NCBI RefSeq assembly: GCF_030931715.1
Contig: NZ_CP133261.1
Span: 868,001 to 932,000, forward strand
Origin: Tissierella sp. MB52-C2
GTDB lineage: Bacteria > Bacillota > Clostridia > Tissierellales > Tissierellaceae
Direction: 5' to 3'
DNA length: 64,000 nucleotides
This document shows positions 8,746 through 17,790 of the stretch, one piece after another. The notes under the pieces were generated by a model. It searched no databases. It saw only the letters and a program-made list of their open reading frames with translations, and was not told the origin of the DNA. Within the stretch, counting starts at the first letter, position 1. Each line of letters opens with the position of its first letter. The position numbers and the translations under genes are program-made.

Positions 8746-9753
8746 ATGGAACATAATATATCTTTAATTTTAGGAGATGGCATAGGACCAGAAGTTATAT
8801 CTTCTGTGGTAGAAATCATTGAAGTCACAAATCTTAATATAAATTGGGAAATAGTTAAGGCTGGAGAAAATACTATTAAAACTTATGGGACACCTCTTCC
8901 AGATTATGTTTTAAATAGTATAAAGAAAAATAAAGTAGCACTAAAAGGGCCTATAACTACCCCAATAGGTAAAGGCTTTAGAAGCGTAAATGTAGGATTA
9001 AGACAGGGATTAAATCTATTTGCAAATATAAGACCAATAAAATCTTACCATGGTGTTGACGGTTTACATAAAAATGTAGATTTCATCATAGTAAGAGAAA
9101 ATACAGAAGATCTATATGCAGGTATAGAGCATATGATAGGTGAAGATGCAGCCGAGAGCATCAAGATAATAACTAGAAAAGCAAGTGAAAGAATATGCAG
9201 ATATGCCTTTGAATTGGCAAAGAAGGAAGGGAGAAGAAAAGTCACACTAGCACATAAAGCAAATATTATGAAATTATCTGATGGTTTATTTTTAGAATGT
9301 GGAAGGAAAATTTCAGAGGAGTATAAGGATATAGAATTTGAAGACATAATAATAGATGCTATGTGTATGAAACTTGTTCAGTCGCCAAGGGATTATGATG
9401 TGATCGTGGCACCTAACCTATATGGTGACATATTATCTGATTTATCAGCAGGGCTTATAGGTGGATTAGGGTTAGCACCAGGAGCTAATATAGGAGAAGA
9501 TATTGCAGTATTTGAACCAGTTCATGGTTCAGCGCCAGATATTGCAGGAAAAAATATAGCAAATCCTACTTCGGCAATATTATCTGGAATAATGATGCTG
9601 AAACATATAGGTGAATTTGAAGCTGCAATTAAGATAGAGAAAGCTTTAGCCTCTACATTTAAAAATAAAAATAGTAAGACAATAGATTTAGGAGGAAATC
9701 TAGGAACTAAAGAATTTACAGAAGAAATTATTAAGCATCTGGAGGTGTTATAA
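8746..9753 (+). CDS. icd: Isocitrate dehydrogenase, probably NAD-dependent
   Basis: This 335-residue beta-decarboxylating dehydrogenase converts isocitrate to 2-oxoglutarate. The substrate-binding pattern S80-x-N82-x3-R86 followed by ANIRP around 93-97 and ENTEDLYAG from 118 is that of isocitrate rather than isopropylmalate enzymes. The metal ligands lie in NLYGDILSD (about 224-232). The cofactor region after HGSAP reads Asp265-Ile266 with Ala272. This matches the Asp/Ile/Ala signature of NAD-specific members instead of the Lys/Tyr/Val set of NADP enzymes. Its size is that of the short, mitochondrial/archaeal-like form. It starts 2 bases after aconitase and its stop codon abuts the pyruvate carboxylase start. 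The product probably feeds glutamate synthesis. Confidence 0.9.
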   Translation: MEHNISLILGDGIGPEVISSVVEIIEVTNLNINWEIVKAGENTIKTYGTPLPDYVLNSIKKNKVALKGPITTPIGKGFRSVNVGLRQGLNLFANIRPIKSYHGVDGLHKNVDFIIVRENTEDLYAGIEHMIGEDAAESIKIITRKASERICRYAFELAKKEGRRKVTLAHKANIMKLSDGLFLECGRKISEEYKDIEFEDIIIDAMCMKLVQSPRDYDVIVAPNLYGDILSDLSAGLIGGLGLAPGANIGEDIAVFEPVHGSAPDIAGKNIANPTSAILSGIMMLKHIGEFEAAIKIEKALASTFKNKNSKTIDLGGNLGTKEFTEEIIKHLEVL

Positions 9754-12700
9754 ATGGAAAAGAAATTTAAAAAGGTGTTAGTTGCCAATAGAGGAGAAAT
9801 TGCCATAAGAATATTTAGAGCTTGTAATGAACTTGGAATAAGAACTGTGGCTATTTACTCAAATGAAGATAAGAACTCCTTATTTAGAACAAAAGCTGAT
9901 GAGTCTTATTTGATTGGCAGAAACAAAGGAGCAATAGAAGCATATTTAAATATAGACGAAATCATTAAATTAGCATTAAAAAAAGGAGTAGATGCAATAC
10001 ATCCAGGATATGGATTTTTATCTGAAAATCCAGAGTTTGCAAGAAAGTGTAAGGAAATGGGCATTGAATTCATAGGGCCAACTCATGAAATGATGGATAG
10101 TCTAGGAGATAAGATAAAGTCTAAAAGAGTAGCCACTAGTATAGGAGTACCAACTATTCCAGGGATCGAAAAGTCAGTAACCTCGGAAGAGGAAGTAATA
10201 GAGTTTGCAAGATTCGCTGGTTATCCCGTTATACTTAAAGCTGCTGCTGGCGGTGGTGGTAGAGGCATGAGAGTGGTAAAAGATGAAAGGGATCTAATAA
10301 GGGAATACCATAGTGCAAAAAATGAGGCTAAGAAGGCTTTTGGTATTGATGATATATTTATTGAAAAATATCTTGAAAAACCAAAACATATAGAGGTTCA
10401 AATCTTAGGAGATAAATATGGAAATATAGTTCATTTATTTGAGAGAGATTGTTCTATACAAAGAAGGCACCAAAAGGTTATTGAATATACCCCGGCATTC
10501 TCTATTACAGAGGAACAAAGAAAAAACATATGTGATGATGCAGTTAAAATAGCAAAAGCCGTTAATTATTGGAATGCTGGAACAGTTGAGTTTTTATTAG
10601 ATAAATATGGAAATCATTATTTCATTGAAGTAAACCCTAGGATACAAGTAGAACATACTGTATCTGAAATGGTTACTGGAATTGATATAGTGCAGTCTCA
10701 AATTTTAATAGCTGAAGGATATTCTTTAGATTCTGATGAAATAGGAATAAAAGGACAAGAAAGTATAGAAATAAGGGGCTATGGAATACAGTGTAGAGTT
10801 ACTACAGAAGATCCATTAAACAACTTTGCTCCAGATACAGGAAATATTGATATATATAGAACTGGTTCTGGATTTGGAATTAGACTTGATGGAGGTAGTG
10901 GTTTTACAGGTGCAAATATTAGTCCTTATTATGATAGTCTTTTAGTAAAGGTTACTTCTTGGTCTAGAACTTTTGAAGATGCCACAAGGAAAGTTAAGAG
11001 AGCATTGAAGGAATTAAAGGTTAGAGGGGTAAAAACAAATATTCCTTTTTTAATAAATGTATTGAATCATGAAGAGTTTTTAAAAGGTAAATGTGATACT
11101 GGATTTATTTCCAATAACCCAGAGTTATTTGATATTAGAGCAAAGACTGATATTGAATTAAAGGTTCTAAATTTCATAGGGGAAAAGGTAGTAAATGAAA
11201 CAAAGGGTGATAAACCAGACTTTGATATCCCAAATATACCTAAAGTTGTTAGACATGAAAGACAATATGGTACTAAACAAATATTAGATGAAAAAGGTCC
11301 TGAAGGTTTAGTAGAATGGATTAAAGACAAAAAATCTCTATTGATAACAGATACAACTCTAAGAGATGCTCATCAATCTTTAATGGCTACTAGAATGAGG
11401 ACTGATGATATGTATAAGATTTCTAAGGCTCTTTCAGTATTAGGAAATGATTTATTTTCTTTAGAAATGTGGGGAGGAGCAACTTTTGATGTGGCTTATA
11501 GATTTTTAAATGAATCTCCTTGGGAAAGGTTGGAGGTTTTAAGAAAGAAAATACCTAATATATTGTTTCAAATGCTTTTAAGAGGTGCCAATGCAGTAGG
11601 ATATAGAAATTATCCTGATAATGTTATTAGAGAGTTTGTAAGGGAATCGGCAGAGAAAGGTATAGATGTGTTTAGAATATTTGACTCGCTTAATTGGCTG
11701 AAAGGTATGGAAGTAGCCATAGATGAGGTATTGAAGGTAGGAAAAGTAGCAGAAGCCTGTATATGTTATACGGGGGATATATTGGATAAAAGTAAAACTA
11801 AATATAACTTGGACTATTATATAAAGACTGCTAAAGAAATTGAAAAAACAGGAGCACATATACTAGGGATTAAAGATATGTCCTCCTTATTAAAACCTCA
11901 AGCAGCCTATGAGTTAGTTAAGGCATTAAAATCTGAAATTAAAATTCCTATTCATCTTCATACCCATGATACTAGTGGAAATGGAATAGCAACAGTACTA
12001 ATGGCAGCTCATGCTGGCGTAGATATTGTAGATACTGCCTTTAATAGTATGGCGGGGCTAACATCTCAACCTGCATTAAACTCAGTAGTTGCAGCATTAG
12101 AACATACAGATAGAAGTACAGGACTTAACTTAGATGATTTACAGATTATATCTGATTATTGGAGTAGTGTTAGACCAATATATAGTAAATTTGAATCTGG
12201 ACTAAAATCAGGAACGGCAGAAATATATAAATATGAGATACCAGGTGGACAGTATTCAAATCTTAAACCACAGGTAGATAGCTTTGGACTAGATCATAGA
12301 TTTGACGATGTGAAGGAAATGTATAGAGTTGTAAATGAAATGCTAGGAGATATTGTAAAGGTAACACCTACTTCTAAAGTTGTAGGGGATATGGCCATAT
12401 TTATGGTGCAAAATGATTTAACTCCAGAAAATATTTATGATAAGGCTAAGGATATGGCATTTCCAGATTCCGTGGTATCATATTTCCAGGGTATGATGGG
12501 GCAACCAATGGGAGGATTCCCTGAAAAGCTTCAAAAACTAGTATTAAAAGGAGAAGAGCCTATTACTTGTAGACCGGGAGAATTACTTCCTCCTGAGGAC
12601 TTTAAAAAAATCGAGGAGTATCTAAGTGGAAAGTATAATGTAGTTCCACAAAGAAAAGACTTATTATCTTATTCTCTATATCCTAAGGTTTTTGAGGACT

Positions 12701-13188
12701 ATTTAAAGTATGTTGAAGAGCATGGAGATTTTAGTAGAATGGGAAGTGATATATTCTTCCACGGTTTAAGGGAAGGCGAAATTGGAGAGATAGAAGTAGA
12801 GGAAGGTAAGACTTTAGTCATCAAACTCCTTGAAATAGGTAGATTAGATGATAAAGGATATAGAACTTTATATTTTGAAGTCAATGATAGTAGAAGGGCT
12901 ATAAAAATACTTGATAGGGCAAGTAATATTGTAAAAGAAGGATTAGTTACAACACAGATGGCAGATCCTGAAAACAAATTAGAAATTGGAGCAAGTATCC
13001 CAGGAGTTGTAGCAAAGATTTTAGTAAAAACTGGCGAGAAAGTTACAGAGGGTCAATTAGTTGCAATAATTGAAGCTATGAAGATGGAAACACAAATCAC
13101 AGCGATCACTGCTGGAATTGTAAGTTCAATAGCTGTTAAAGAAGGTCAAAATGTAGAGGCTGGAGAACTGTTGATGAGATTGGAATAG
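9754..13188 (+). CDS. pyc: Pyruvate carboxylase
   Basis: This 1144-residue single-chain pyruvate carboxylase makes oxaloacetate from pyruvate, bicarbonate and ATP. The domains in order are: an N-terminal biotin carboxylase (residues 1 to about 460) with the glycine-rich ATP-grasp loop AAAGGGGRGM at 163-172; a carboxyltransferase TIM barrel with DTTLRDAHQ near 533 and the metal-binding HLHTHD at 734-739; and a C-terminal biotinyl domain with EAMKMET, where Lys1110 is the biotin site. The length matches the usual 1140-1150. Its ATG follows the isocitrate dehydrogenase stop codon directly, with GGAGGTG as ribosome binding site. It supplies oxaloacetate to the citrate synthase at the head of the same operon. 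Transcription ends at the hairpin at 13197-13228. Confidence 0.97.
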   Translation: MEKKFKKVLVANRGEIAIRIFRACNELGIRTVAIYSNEDKNSLFRTKADESYLIGRNKGAIEAYLNIDEIIKLALKKGVDAIHPGYGFLSENPEFARKCKEMGIEFIGPTHEMMDSLGDKIKSKRVATSIGVPTIPGIEKSVTSEEEVIEFARFAGYPVILKAAAGGGGRGMRVVKDERDLIREYHSAKNEAKKAFGIDDIFIEKYLEKPKHIEVQILGDKYGNIVHLFERDCSIQRRHQKVIEYTPAFSITEEQRKNICDDAVKIAKAVNYWNAGTVEFLLDKYGNHYFIEVNPRIQVEHTVSEMVTGIDIVQSQILIAEGYSLDSDEIGIKGQESIEIRGYGIQCRVTTEDPLNNFAPDTGNIDIYRTGSGFGIRLDGGSGFTGANISPYYDSLLVKVTSWSRTFEDATRKVKRALKELKVRGVKTNIPFLINVLNHEEFLKGKCDTGFISNNPELFDIRAKTDIELKVLNFIGEKVVNETKGDKPDFDIPNIPKVVRHERQYGTKQILDEKGPEGLVEWIKDKKSLLITDTTLRDAHQSLMATRMRTDDMYKISKALSVLGNDLFSLEMWGGATFDVAYRFLNESPWERLEVLRKKIPNILFQMLLRGANAVGYRNYPDNVIREFVRESAEKGIDVFRIFDSLNWLKGMEVAIDEVLKVGKVAEACICYTGDILDKSKTKYNLDYYIKTAKEIEKTGAHILGIKDMSSLLKPQAAYELVKALKSEIKIPIHLHTHDTSGNGIATVLMAAHAGVDIVDTAFNSMAGLTSQPALNSVVAALEHTDRSTGLNLDDLQIISDYWSSVRPIYSKFESGLKSGTAEIYKYEIPGGQYSNLKPQVDSFGLDHRFDDVKEMYRVVNEMLGDIVKVTPTSKVVGDMAIFMVQNDLTPENIYDKAKDMAFPDSVVSYFQGMMGQPMGGFPEKLQKLVLKGEEPITCRPGELLPPEDFKKIEEYLSGKYNVVPQRKDLLSYSLYPKVFEDYLKYVEEHGDFSRMGSDIFFHGLREGEIGEIEVEEGKTLVIKLLEIGRLDDKGYRTLYFEVNDSRRAIKILDRASNIVKEGLVTTQMADPENKLEIGASIPGVVAKILVKTGEKVTEGQLVAIIEAMKMETQITAITAGIVSSIAVKEGQNVEAGELLMRLE

Positions 13189-13196
13189 AAAATATC

Positions 13197-13231
13197 AAAG
13201 GTTAAGCTAATTAATTAGTTTAACCTTTTAA
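13197..13231 (+). terminator. Terminator of the citrate operon
   Basis: AAAGGTTAAGCTAATT (13197-13212) pairs with 13213-13228 with one G-T wobble, so the functional loop is the innermost few A/T pairs. It lies 9 bases after the pyruvate carboxylase stop and ends in TTTTAATAATTT. Confidence 0.65.
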
Positions 13232-13317
13232 TAATTTATAGTAAAAAAGCATAGCAAGATTAAAGAAAGTTATGTAGAATATATAAAATGGGATATTTTT
13301 CTAAAGGATGTGAAAAA

Positions 13318-14181
13318 ATGAATATAAAAAAAGATAGATATAAAGGAATTATTCTAGCTGCCATTGCTTCGACAATGTGGAGCACAGGTGGTATATTTGT
13401 TAAATTAGTAGATTGGAATCCAATATCAATAGCAGGTTTGAGAAGCTTTATAGCCGCATTAGTAATGTTGATTTATATAAAGAAACCAAAATTTACAAAA
13501 TCAAAACCACAGATTCTAGGCACAATAACTACTTGTACCACTATGTTATGTTTTATTATTGCAAATAAATTGACTACATCAGCAAATGCAATATTATTAC
13601 AATATACAGCCCCTATTTTTGTTGCAATTCTAGGAGTATGGATTTTAAAGGAAAAGATTCGATGGTATGATATTCTTTCAATTACAGTGGTATTTTTAGG
13701 AATGATATTATTTTTCATAGACAATGTGAATATAGGGAATACATTAGGTAATATTATAGCTATACTATCAGGATTTTCTTTGGCATGTATGACTATATCA
13801 CTTAGATTACAAAAAGATGGTTCAGCTATGGATACTACATTTTTTGGAAATATGTTGACATTTATTATAGCAATACCTTTCTTTATATTTACCCCATTAC
13901 CAGATGTAAAAAGTATTATTATAATCATCATAATGGGAGTATTTCAACTTGGTATTCCTTATATATTTTATGTAAATTCAACAAAATATCTTACCGCATT
14001 AGAGGCTATTTTAATTACTGTTATAGAGCCTTTGCTAAATCCCTTATGGGTATATGTTTTCGCAGGTGAAAATCCTGGGATATATGCTATCATAGGTGGT
14101 GTTGTGGTTATAGCTGCTGTACTAATAAGAGGGATTTATGTCTCTAAGTTGGAAAGTATTGAGGAACAAGGAATTAAATAG
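13318..14181 (+). CDS. EamA/DMT-family transporter
   Basis: This integral membrane protein of about 287 residues has ten predicted hydrophobic segments and two EamA repeats, so it is a likely metabolite exporter of the drug/metabolite transporter superfamily. ATG 13318 is preferred because AAAGGA lies 9 bases upstream; an in-frame ATG at 13288 has no ribosome binding site. It follows the citrate operon on the same strand but beyond a hairpin, so it is probably a separate unit or read-through dependent. It is a distinct paralogue of the EamA protein at 4168-5034. The substrate is unknown. Confidence 0.87.
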   Translation: MNIKKDRYKGIILAAIASTMWSTGGIFVKLVDWNPISIAGLRSFIAALVMLIYIKKPKFTKSKPQILGTITTCTTMLCFIIANKLTTSANAILLQYTAPIFVAILGVWILKEKIRWYDILSITVVFLGMILFFIDNVNIGNTLGNIIAILSGFSLACMTISLRLQKDGSAMDTTFFGNMLTFIIAIPFFIFTPLPDVKSIIIIIIMGVFQLGIPYIFYVNSTKYLTALEAILITVIEPLLNPLWVYVFAGENPGIYAIIGGVVVIAAVLIRGIYVSKLESIEEQGIK

Positions 14182-14554
14182 AGTATAAAAAAAGAAGGAG
14201 TTTTATTATTTATAAAGGATATGGATTAAAAATCCATTAGTAAAAAACCTGGTAAATTTTTGAGAAAGAGATAAGGTTTTATAATCTTGCTGTTATAGAT
14301 GAATCTGTATAATTGGACTAAATTAGTAAACCTTTATATTATAAGGTTCTATCTAAGTTAGTCTATTTTTATGTTATAAATTATAAAGAGGCTTCTATAT
14401 GAGACTCAAAAGTAAGTGAGAACTTTTCTATTCATTATAAAAAATATGAACCTAACTAGAAGTTATTACAATATATAGATGAGAGGCCAATCAGTACATG
14501 ATCCTTCTTAAATTTGAAGGCATCATAAGAATAAGATAAGGAGGGGATAACAGA
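14182..14554. other. Intergenic region before the ECF sigma gene
   Basis: This 373-base AT-rich region contains one imperfect T-tailed hairpin (14316-14370), probably the end of the EamA transcript. It also holds the ECF sigma ribosome binding site AGGAGGGG at 14539-14545. I see no convincing coding frame. TGAACC at 14447-14452 could be an ECF-type -35, but the matching -10 is poor. Confidence 0.5.
14316..14370 (+). terminator. Imperfect terminator hairpin
   Basis: GACTAAATTAG (14316-14326) pairs with CTAAGTTAGTC (14353-14363) with one mismatch. An inner AACCTT/AAGGTT stem (14329-14334 with 14343-14348) lies within it, and the sequence after the hairpin is TATTTTTAT. It is downstream of the EamA gene on the same strand. 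Confidence 0.45.
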
Positions 14555-15088
14555 TTGGATGTTGCAGAGTTAACTCATTTAATTGAAAACCATGGTAAAG
14601 ATGTCTACGGATTTTGTTGTAAATTAACAAGGGATAAACATCAAGCTGATGATTTATATCAGGAAACCTTTTTAAAAGCCATAGAGTTATGTCACAAAAT
14701 AGATAGAAACAAAAATCCAAAGAGCTTCCTCATAGCTATTGCAGCAAATATGTGGAAGAATCAGAATAGAAAATTTGGTTGGAGGCATAGGATTGCAAAG
14801 ATAGTAGAATTTAAAGATGATTTTGATAATGAGTCATACATGATTGATACTACAACACCAGAACTTGTAGTCATAAGCAATGAAGTCTATACGATGATCG
14901 ATAGAGCTTCAGCATCGTTGAACGATAAATTAAGGATACCCTTGTATATGTATTATAATACTGGATTATCAATTGAAGATATTGCATCAGCACTTAAAAT
15001 TCCAAAAGGAACTGTAAAGAGTAGGCTTTATAAAGCTAGAAAGTTAATTAAAGAATATATGGAGGTCAATGGATATGAAGAACTTTGA
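14555..15088 (+). CDS. ECF-type RNA polymerase sigma factor
   Basis: This 177-residue sigma-70 family protein has extracytoplasmic-function architecture. Region 2 (about residues 10-75) includes the DLYQETFLKA segment for core binding and -10 recognition. Region 4 (about 110-165) has a helix-turn-helix ending IPKGTVKSRLYKARK. The start is TTG 14555, placed 9 bases after AGGAGGGG; no better ATG is in frame. The stop codon overlaps the next gene, which encodes a membrane-anchored protein that is probably its anti-sigma factor. Such pairs respond to envelope or secreted signals and are usually autoregulated. The regulon cannot be inferred from the window. Confidence 0.9.
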   Translation: MDVAELTHLIENHGKDVYGFCCKLTRDKHQADDLYQETFLKAIELCHKIDRNKNPKSFLIAIAANMWKNQNRKFGWRHRIAKIVEFKDDFDNESYMIDTTTPELVVISNEVYTMIDRASASLNDKLRIPLYMYYNTGLSIEDIASALKIPKGTVKSRLYKARKLIKEYMEVNGYEEL

Positions 15089-16157
15089 AAAGTTAGACAA
15101 AATGCTATGGCAAGCCCTTTCTTCAGATAATGAACCAGATGACAGCTTGAATCGAAAAATTATAAATAAGATAGGGGAGAGAAATAGGATGAGAGGTACA
15201 AATAAAAGGAGATTATCAGTATCTGCTATGGTTGCTATACTTATAGTAGCAACATCAATTTCAGCATTTGCAGCATGGAAGCTATTAACACCTAGGGAGA
15301 TTGCAGAGAATTTAGGAGATAAGGGACTTGCCATTGCTTTTGATGGTGAAGGAGCTGTATCTATAAATCAGACTCAGACTATTGGCGATTATAAGATAAC
15401 TTTAATGGGAATAGTATCTGGCAAAGAAATCAGTGATTTTAAACACTCTGCAGAAGAAATATTTCCAAATAGAACATATTCAGTACTTGCTATTTCTAGG
15501 GTAGACGGAACGCCAATGCCGCATCCACTTGATCCTGCATATGATGAAATGTCATTTCTTGTTTCACCTTTTATAAAGGGACAGCACCCTAAAGACTTTA
15601 ATATTTTTACGATGAATGGTGCAGGAAGTTGGTTTGTAGAAGATGGGATAATGTATAGAATTATGGAATGTGATGATATAGAAGTTTTTGCAGACAGAGG
15701 CTTATACATTGCTGTTATGGATGAGTTCGATATTATTAATTCCTATAAGTTTAATAAAGAGACAGGGGAGATTAGCCGTAACACAGCTTACAAAGGAATC
15801 AATGCTTTATTTGACTTACCTATAGATCCATCAAAAGGAAATTATGATGAGGGGGAGAAGTATATTCAGACATTATTAAGGGATGATGAGGAAGTATCAG
15901 ATGAAGAATTGCCAGAGATAGAAGATCTATTAAAAGATGCAGTATTAATACCAGAATCTGTACAGAAAGTGGTTCCAGACAAAGATGGTATGATTGATTA
16001 CTACTTTGCTGAACATAAACTTAAAGCAGATATTAAGAGTTTATTTGAAGAAGGTCAAGTAGGTTTTTCTGACAGCAGATTTATGGATGATGGAAATATC
16101 CTTGTTTTTTCAAGAGATGATGACGGGGTTATTACAGTTATGACCTATAGAAAATAA
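15075..16157 (+). CDS. Membrane-anchored protein, probable anti-sigma factor
   Basis: This protein has about 360 residues. A cytoplasmic N-terminus of about 46 residues could hold the sigma factor. One hydrophobic helix (about residues 48-66, VSAMVAILIVATSISAFAA) is followed by a large extracytoplasmic domain of nearly 300 residues that I cannot assign firmly; the layout resembles DUF4179-type anti-sigma proteins. ATG 15075 is preferred because GGAGG at 15061-15065 is 9 bases upstream; ATG 15069 is only 3 bases from it. The start lies inside the sigma gene, so translation is coupled. The function as anti-sigma factor is inferred from the overlap, the single helix and the short cytosolic tail. 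A T-tailed hairpin follows. Confidence 0.75.
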   Translation: MKNFEKLDKMLWQALSSDNEPDDSLNRKIINKIGERNRMRGTNKRRLSVSAMVAILIVATSISAFAAWKLLTPREIAENLGDKGLAIAFDGEGAVSINQTQTIGDYKITLMGIVSGKEISDFKHSAEEIFPNRTYSVLAISRVDGTPMPHPLDPAYDEMSFLVSPFIKGQHPKDFNIFTMNGAGSWFVEDGIMYRIMECDDIEVFADRGLYIAVMDEFDIINSYKFNKETGEISRNTAYKGINALFDLPIDPSKGNYDEGEKYIQTLLRDDEEVSDEELPEIEDLLKDAVLIPESVQKVVPDKDGMIDYYFAEHKLKADIKSLFEEGQVGFSDSRFMDDGNILVFSRDDDGVITVMTYRK

Positions 16158-16181
16158 AAAATTAAGGAAATTTTAAATAGG

Positions 16182-16216
16182 AAAAGTCTTAATGTTTTTA
16201 CATTAAGGCTTTTTCT
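16182..16216 (+). terminator. Rho-independent terminator
   Basis: AAAAGTCTTAATGT (16182-16195) pairs with ACATTAAGGCTTTT (16200-16213) with one G-T wobble and a TTTT loop, followed by TTCT. It closes the sigma/anti-sigma operon. Confidence 0.8.
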
Positions 16217-16235
16217 ATTTATGTAGATATACAGG

Positions 16236-16263
16236 CACCTTAAATGCTTATATACATAATATA
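16236..16263 (+). promoter_or_regulatory. Candidate sigma-K type promoter of dpaA
   Basis: CATAATATA at 16255-16263 fits the CATA-N3-TA pattern of mother-cell sigma-K promoters. An AC dinucleotide (16237-16238) lies 16 bases upstream, as in the AC-N16-CATA arrangement. Dipicolinate synthase is a late mother-cell gene in known spore formers. The match is short and the region is AT-rich, so this is a suggestion only. Confidence 0.3.
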
Positions 16264-16304
16264 TATTAGTCTCTAAATAGGAAATAGAGTATTGGAGGGA
16301 TGAT

Positions 16305-17165
16305 ATGAAGATAGTTGTATTAGGTGGAGATAAGAGAAATATTAAATTAGCAGAATTACTAAAAGATGATGGCTGCGATCTTCAAGTTTTTGGTTTTGAT
16401 AAATCAGAGGTTAATTCACTAATATTTAGTGAAAATCTTTATTATGCCATTAAGGATGCGAAAATAGTTATAGGTCCACTTCCTTGTTCTGATGATAATA
16501 TTTTATTAAATACACCTCTATATTCAGAGAATATAAAAATAGATGAGATGTTTGAATATATGACAAAAGAGCAAATTTTCATAGCAGGAAAAATATCTGA
16601 TGAAATACTAAAAAAATCTAAGTTAAATAATATCCTCAGTATAGATTTATTCAATAGGGAAGAAATGACAGTTTTAAACGCTATTCCTACGGCAGAAGGT
16701 GCAATTCAAGTGGCTATGGAAGAAATGGATATTACTATCCATGGCTCTAAAGCTATGATTTTAGGTTTCGGCAGAATAGGAAAAGTTCTAGCTAAAATGC
16801 TTCATGGAATAGGAGCAGATGTATATGTGGAAGCTAGGAACTATGCAGATTTAGCATGGATTAGCAGCTACGGCTATAAACCAGTACATTTAGATAAGAT
16901 GACAGATTTAATTGGAGAAATGGATGTAGTATTTAATACTATTCCTAGTATGATTGTAAAGGAAGAAATCTTATTAGAATTAAAGAAAAACTCATTAATA
17001 GTTGATTTAGCATCTAAACCAGGTGGAGTAGATTTTGAGAAAGCTAAAGAGTTGGGAATAAAAACTACTTGGGCATTGGGATTGCCAGGTAAAGTAGCAC
17101 CTATAACGGCGGCGGGGATTTTAAAGGACACTATTTATAATATTATTGAGGAATTGGGGGTATAG
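16305..17165 (+). CDS. dpaA: Dipicolinate synthase subunit A
   Basis: This 286-residue protein is the dehydrogenase-like subunit of dipicolinate synthase (SpoVFA). With DpaB it oxidises the lysine-pathway intermediate to dipicolinic acid, the calcium-chelating spore core solute. The N-terminus starts KIVVLGGDKRN. A second Rossmann motif, ILGFGRIGK, lies at about residues 147-155, as in the family, which resembles alanine dehydrogenase and S-adenosylhomocysteine hydrolase nucleotide folds. The length matches other DpaA proteins. The start follows GGAGGGATGAT. dpaB begins 3 bases after its stop codon. Expression would be expected in the sporulating mother cell. The gene is direct evidence that the organism belongs to an endospore-forming lineage. 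Confidence 0.93.
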   Translation: MKIVVLGGDKRNIKLAELLKDDGCDLQVFGFDKSEVNSLIFSENLYYAIKDAKIVIGPLPCSDDNILLNTPLYSENIKIDEMFEYMTKEQIFIAGKISDEILKKSKLNNILSIDLFNREEMTVLNAIPTAEGAIQVAMEEMDITIHGSKAMILGFGRIGKVLAKMLHGIGADVYVEARNYADLAWISSYGYKPVHLDKMTDLIGEMDVVFNTIPSMIVKEEILLELKKNSLIVDLASKPGGVDFEKAKELGIKTTWALGLPGKVAPITAAGILKDTIYNIIEELGV

Positions 17166-17167
17166 GT

Positions 17168-17746
17168 ATGTTATTAAACGGAATAAAGGTTGGTATAGCT
17201 ATTACAGGCTCATTTTGTACATTTGATACTATATTAGTTGAGATTGAAAGATTAGTTGAAGAGGGGGCAGATGTATATCCGATAATGTCTTATAATGCAG
17301 GCAATTTTGATACTAGATTTGGTTTAGCAGAAGATTGGAAGGAGAAGATAGTTAAATTAACAGGAAAAGATATTATAATGACAATCCAAGATGCTGAAGG
17401 AATAGGTCCAAAAAATTATCTTGATATAGTTGTTGTAGCACCATGTACAGGAAATACATTAGCAAAATTGGCAAATGCAATTACAGATACTCCAGTATGC
17501 ATGGCTTTTAAGGCTCATTTGAGAAATAATAAGCCTGCAATAATTGCAATATCCACCAATGACGGACTTAGTGGTAATGCAAAAAATATAGGAGTTTTAC
17601 TAGATAAGAAAAATGTATATTTTGTACCATTTGGGCAAGATGATGCCATAAATAAAACTAATTCACTGATTGCACATTATGATTTGATAGTACCTACTAT
17701 TATAGAAGTATTAAAAGGTAAACAAATACAGCCATTATTAGTATAA
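17168..17746 (+). CDS. dpaB: Dipicolinate synthase subunit B
   Basis: This 192-residue flavoprotein-fold protein (SpoVFB) partners DpaA in making spore dipicolinate. The N-terminal GIAITGSFCTF pattern and the PCTGNTLAKLANAITDTPV segment are typical of the flavoprotein/HFCD family to which DpaB belongs. The length is normal. It starts 3 bases after dpaA, so the two are one operon, and a strong 14-bp terminator follows at once. The related Dfp/CoaBC and UbiX families share the fold, but the adjacent dpaA makes this identification secure. Confidence 0.93.
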   Translation: MLLNGIKVGIAITGSFCTFDTILVEIERLVEEGADVYPIMSYNAGNFDTRFGLAEDWKEKIVKLTGKDIIMTIQDAEGIGPKNYLDIVVVAPCTGNTLAKLANAITDTPVCMAFKAHLRNNKPAIIAISTNDGLSGNAKNIGVLLDKKNVYFVPFGQDDAINKTNSLIAHYDLIVPTIIEVLKGKQIQPLLV

Positions 17747-17747
17747 C

Positions 17748-17790
17748 AAATAAAGAAGCCTGGATTTCTAGGCTTCTTTATTTATTTTAC
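17748..17790 (+). terminator. Terminator of dpaAB
   Basis: AAATAAAGAAGCCT (17748-17761) pairs perfectly with 17770-17783 around an 8-base loop, with a T-rich tail (TATTTTA). Confidence 0.85.

Noticed and set aside
13473-13931. Minus-strand frame of 152 codons opposite an EamA gene
   Set aside because: The hydrophobic composition is the mirror of the membrane helices on the plus strand and there is no start signal.
14447-14472. TGAACC as an ECF -35 for autoregulation of the sigma gene
   Set aside because: The sequence 16 bases downstream (CAAT) does not resemble an ECF -10.
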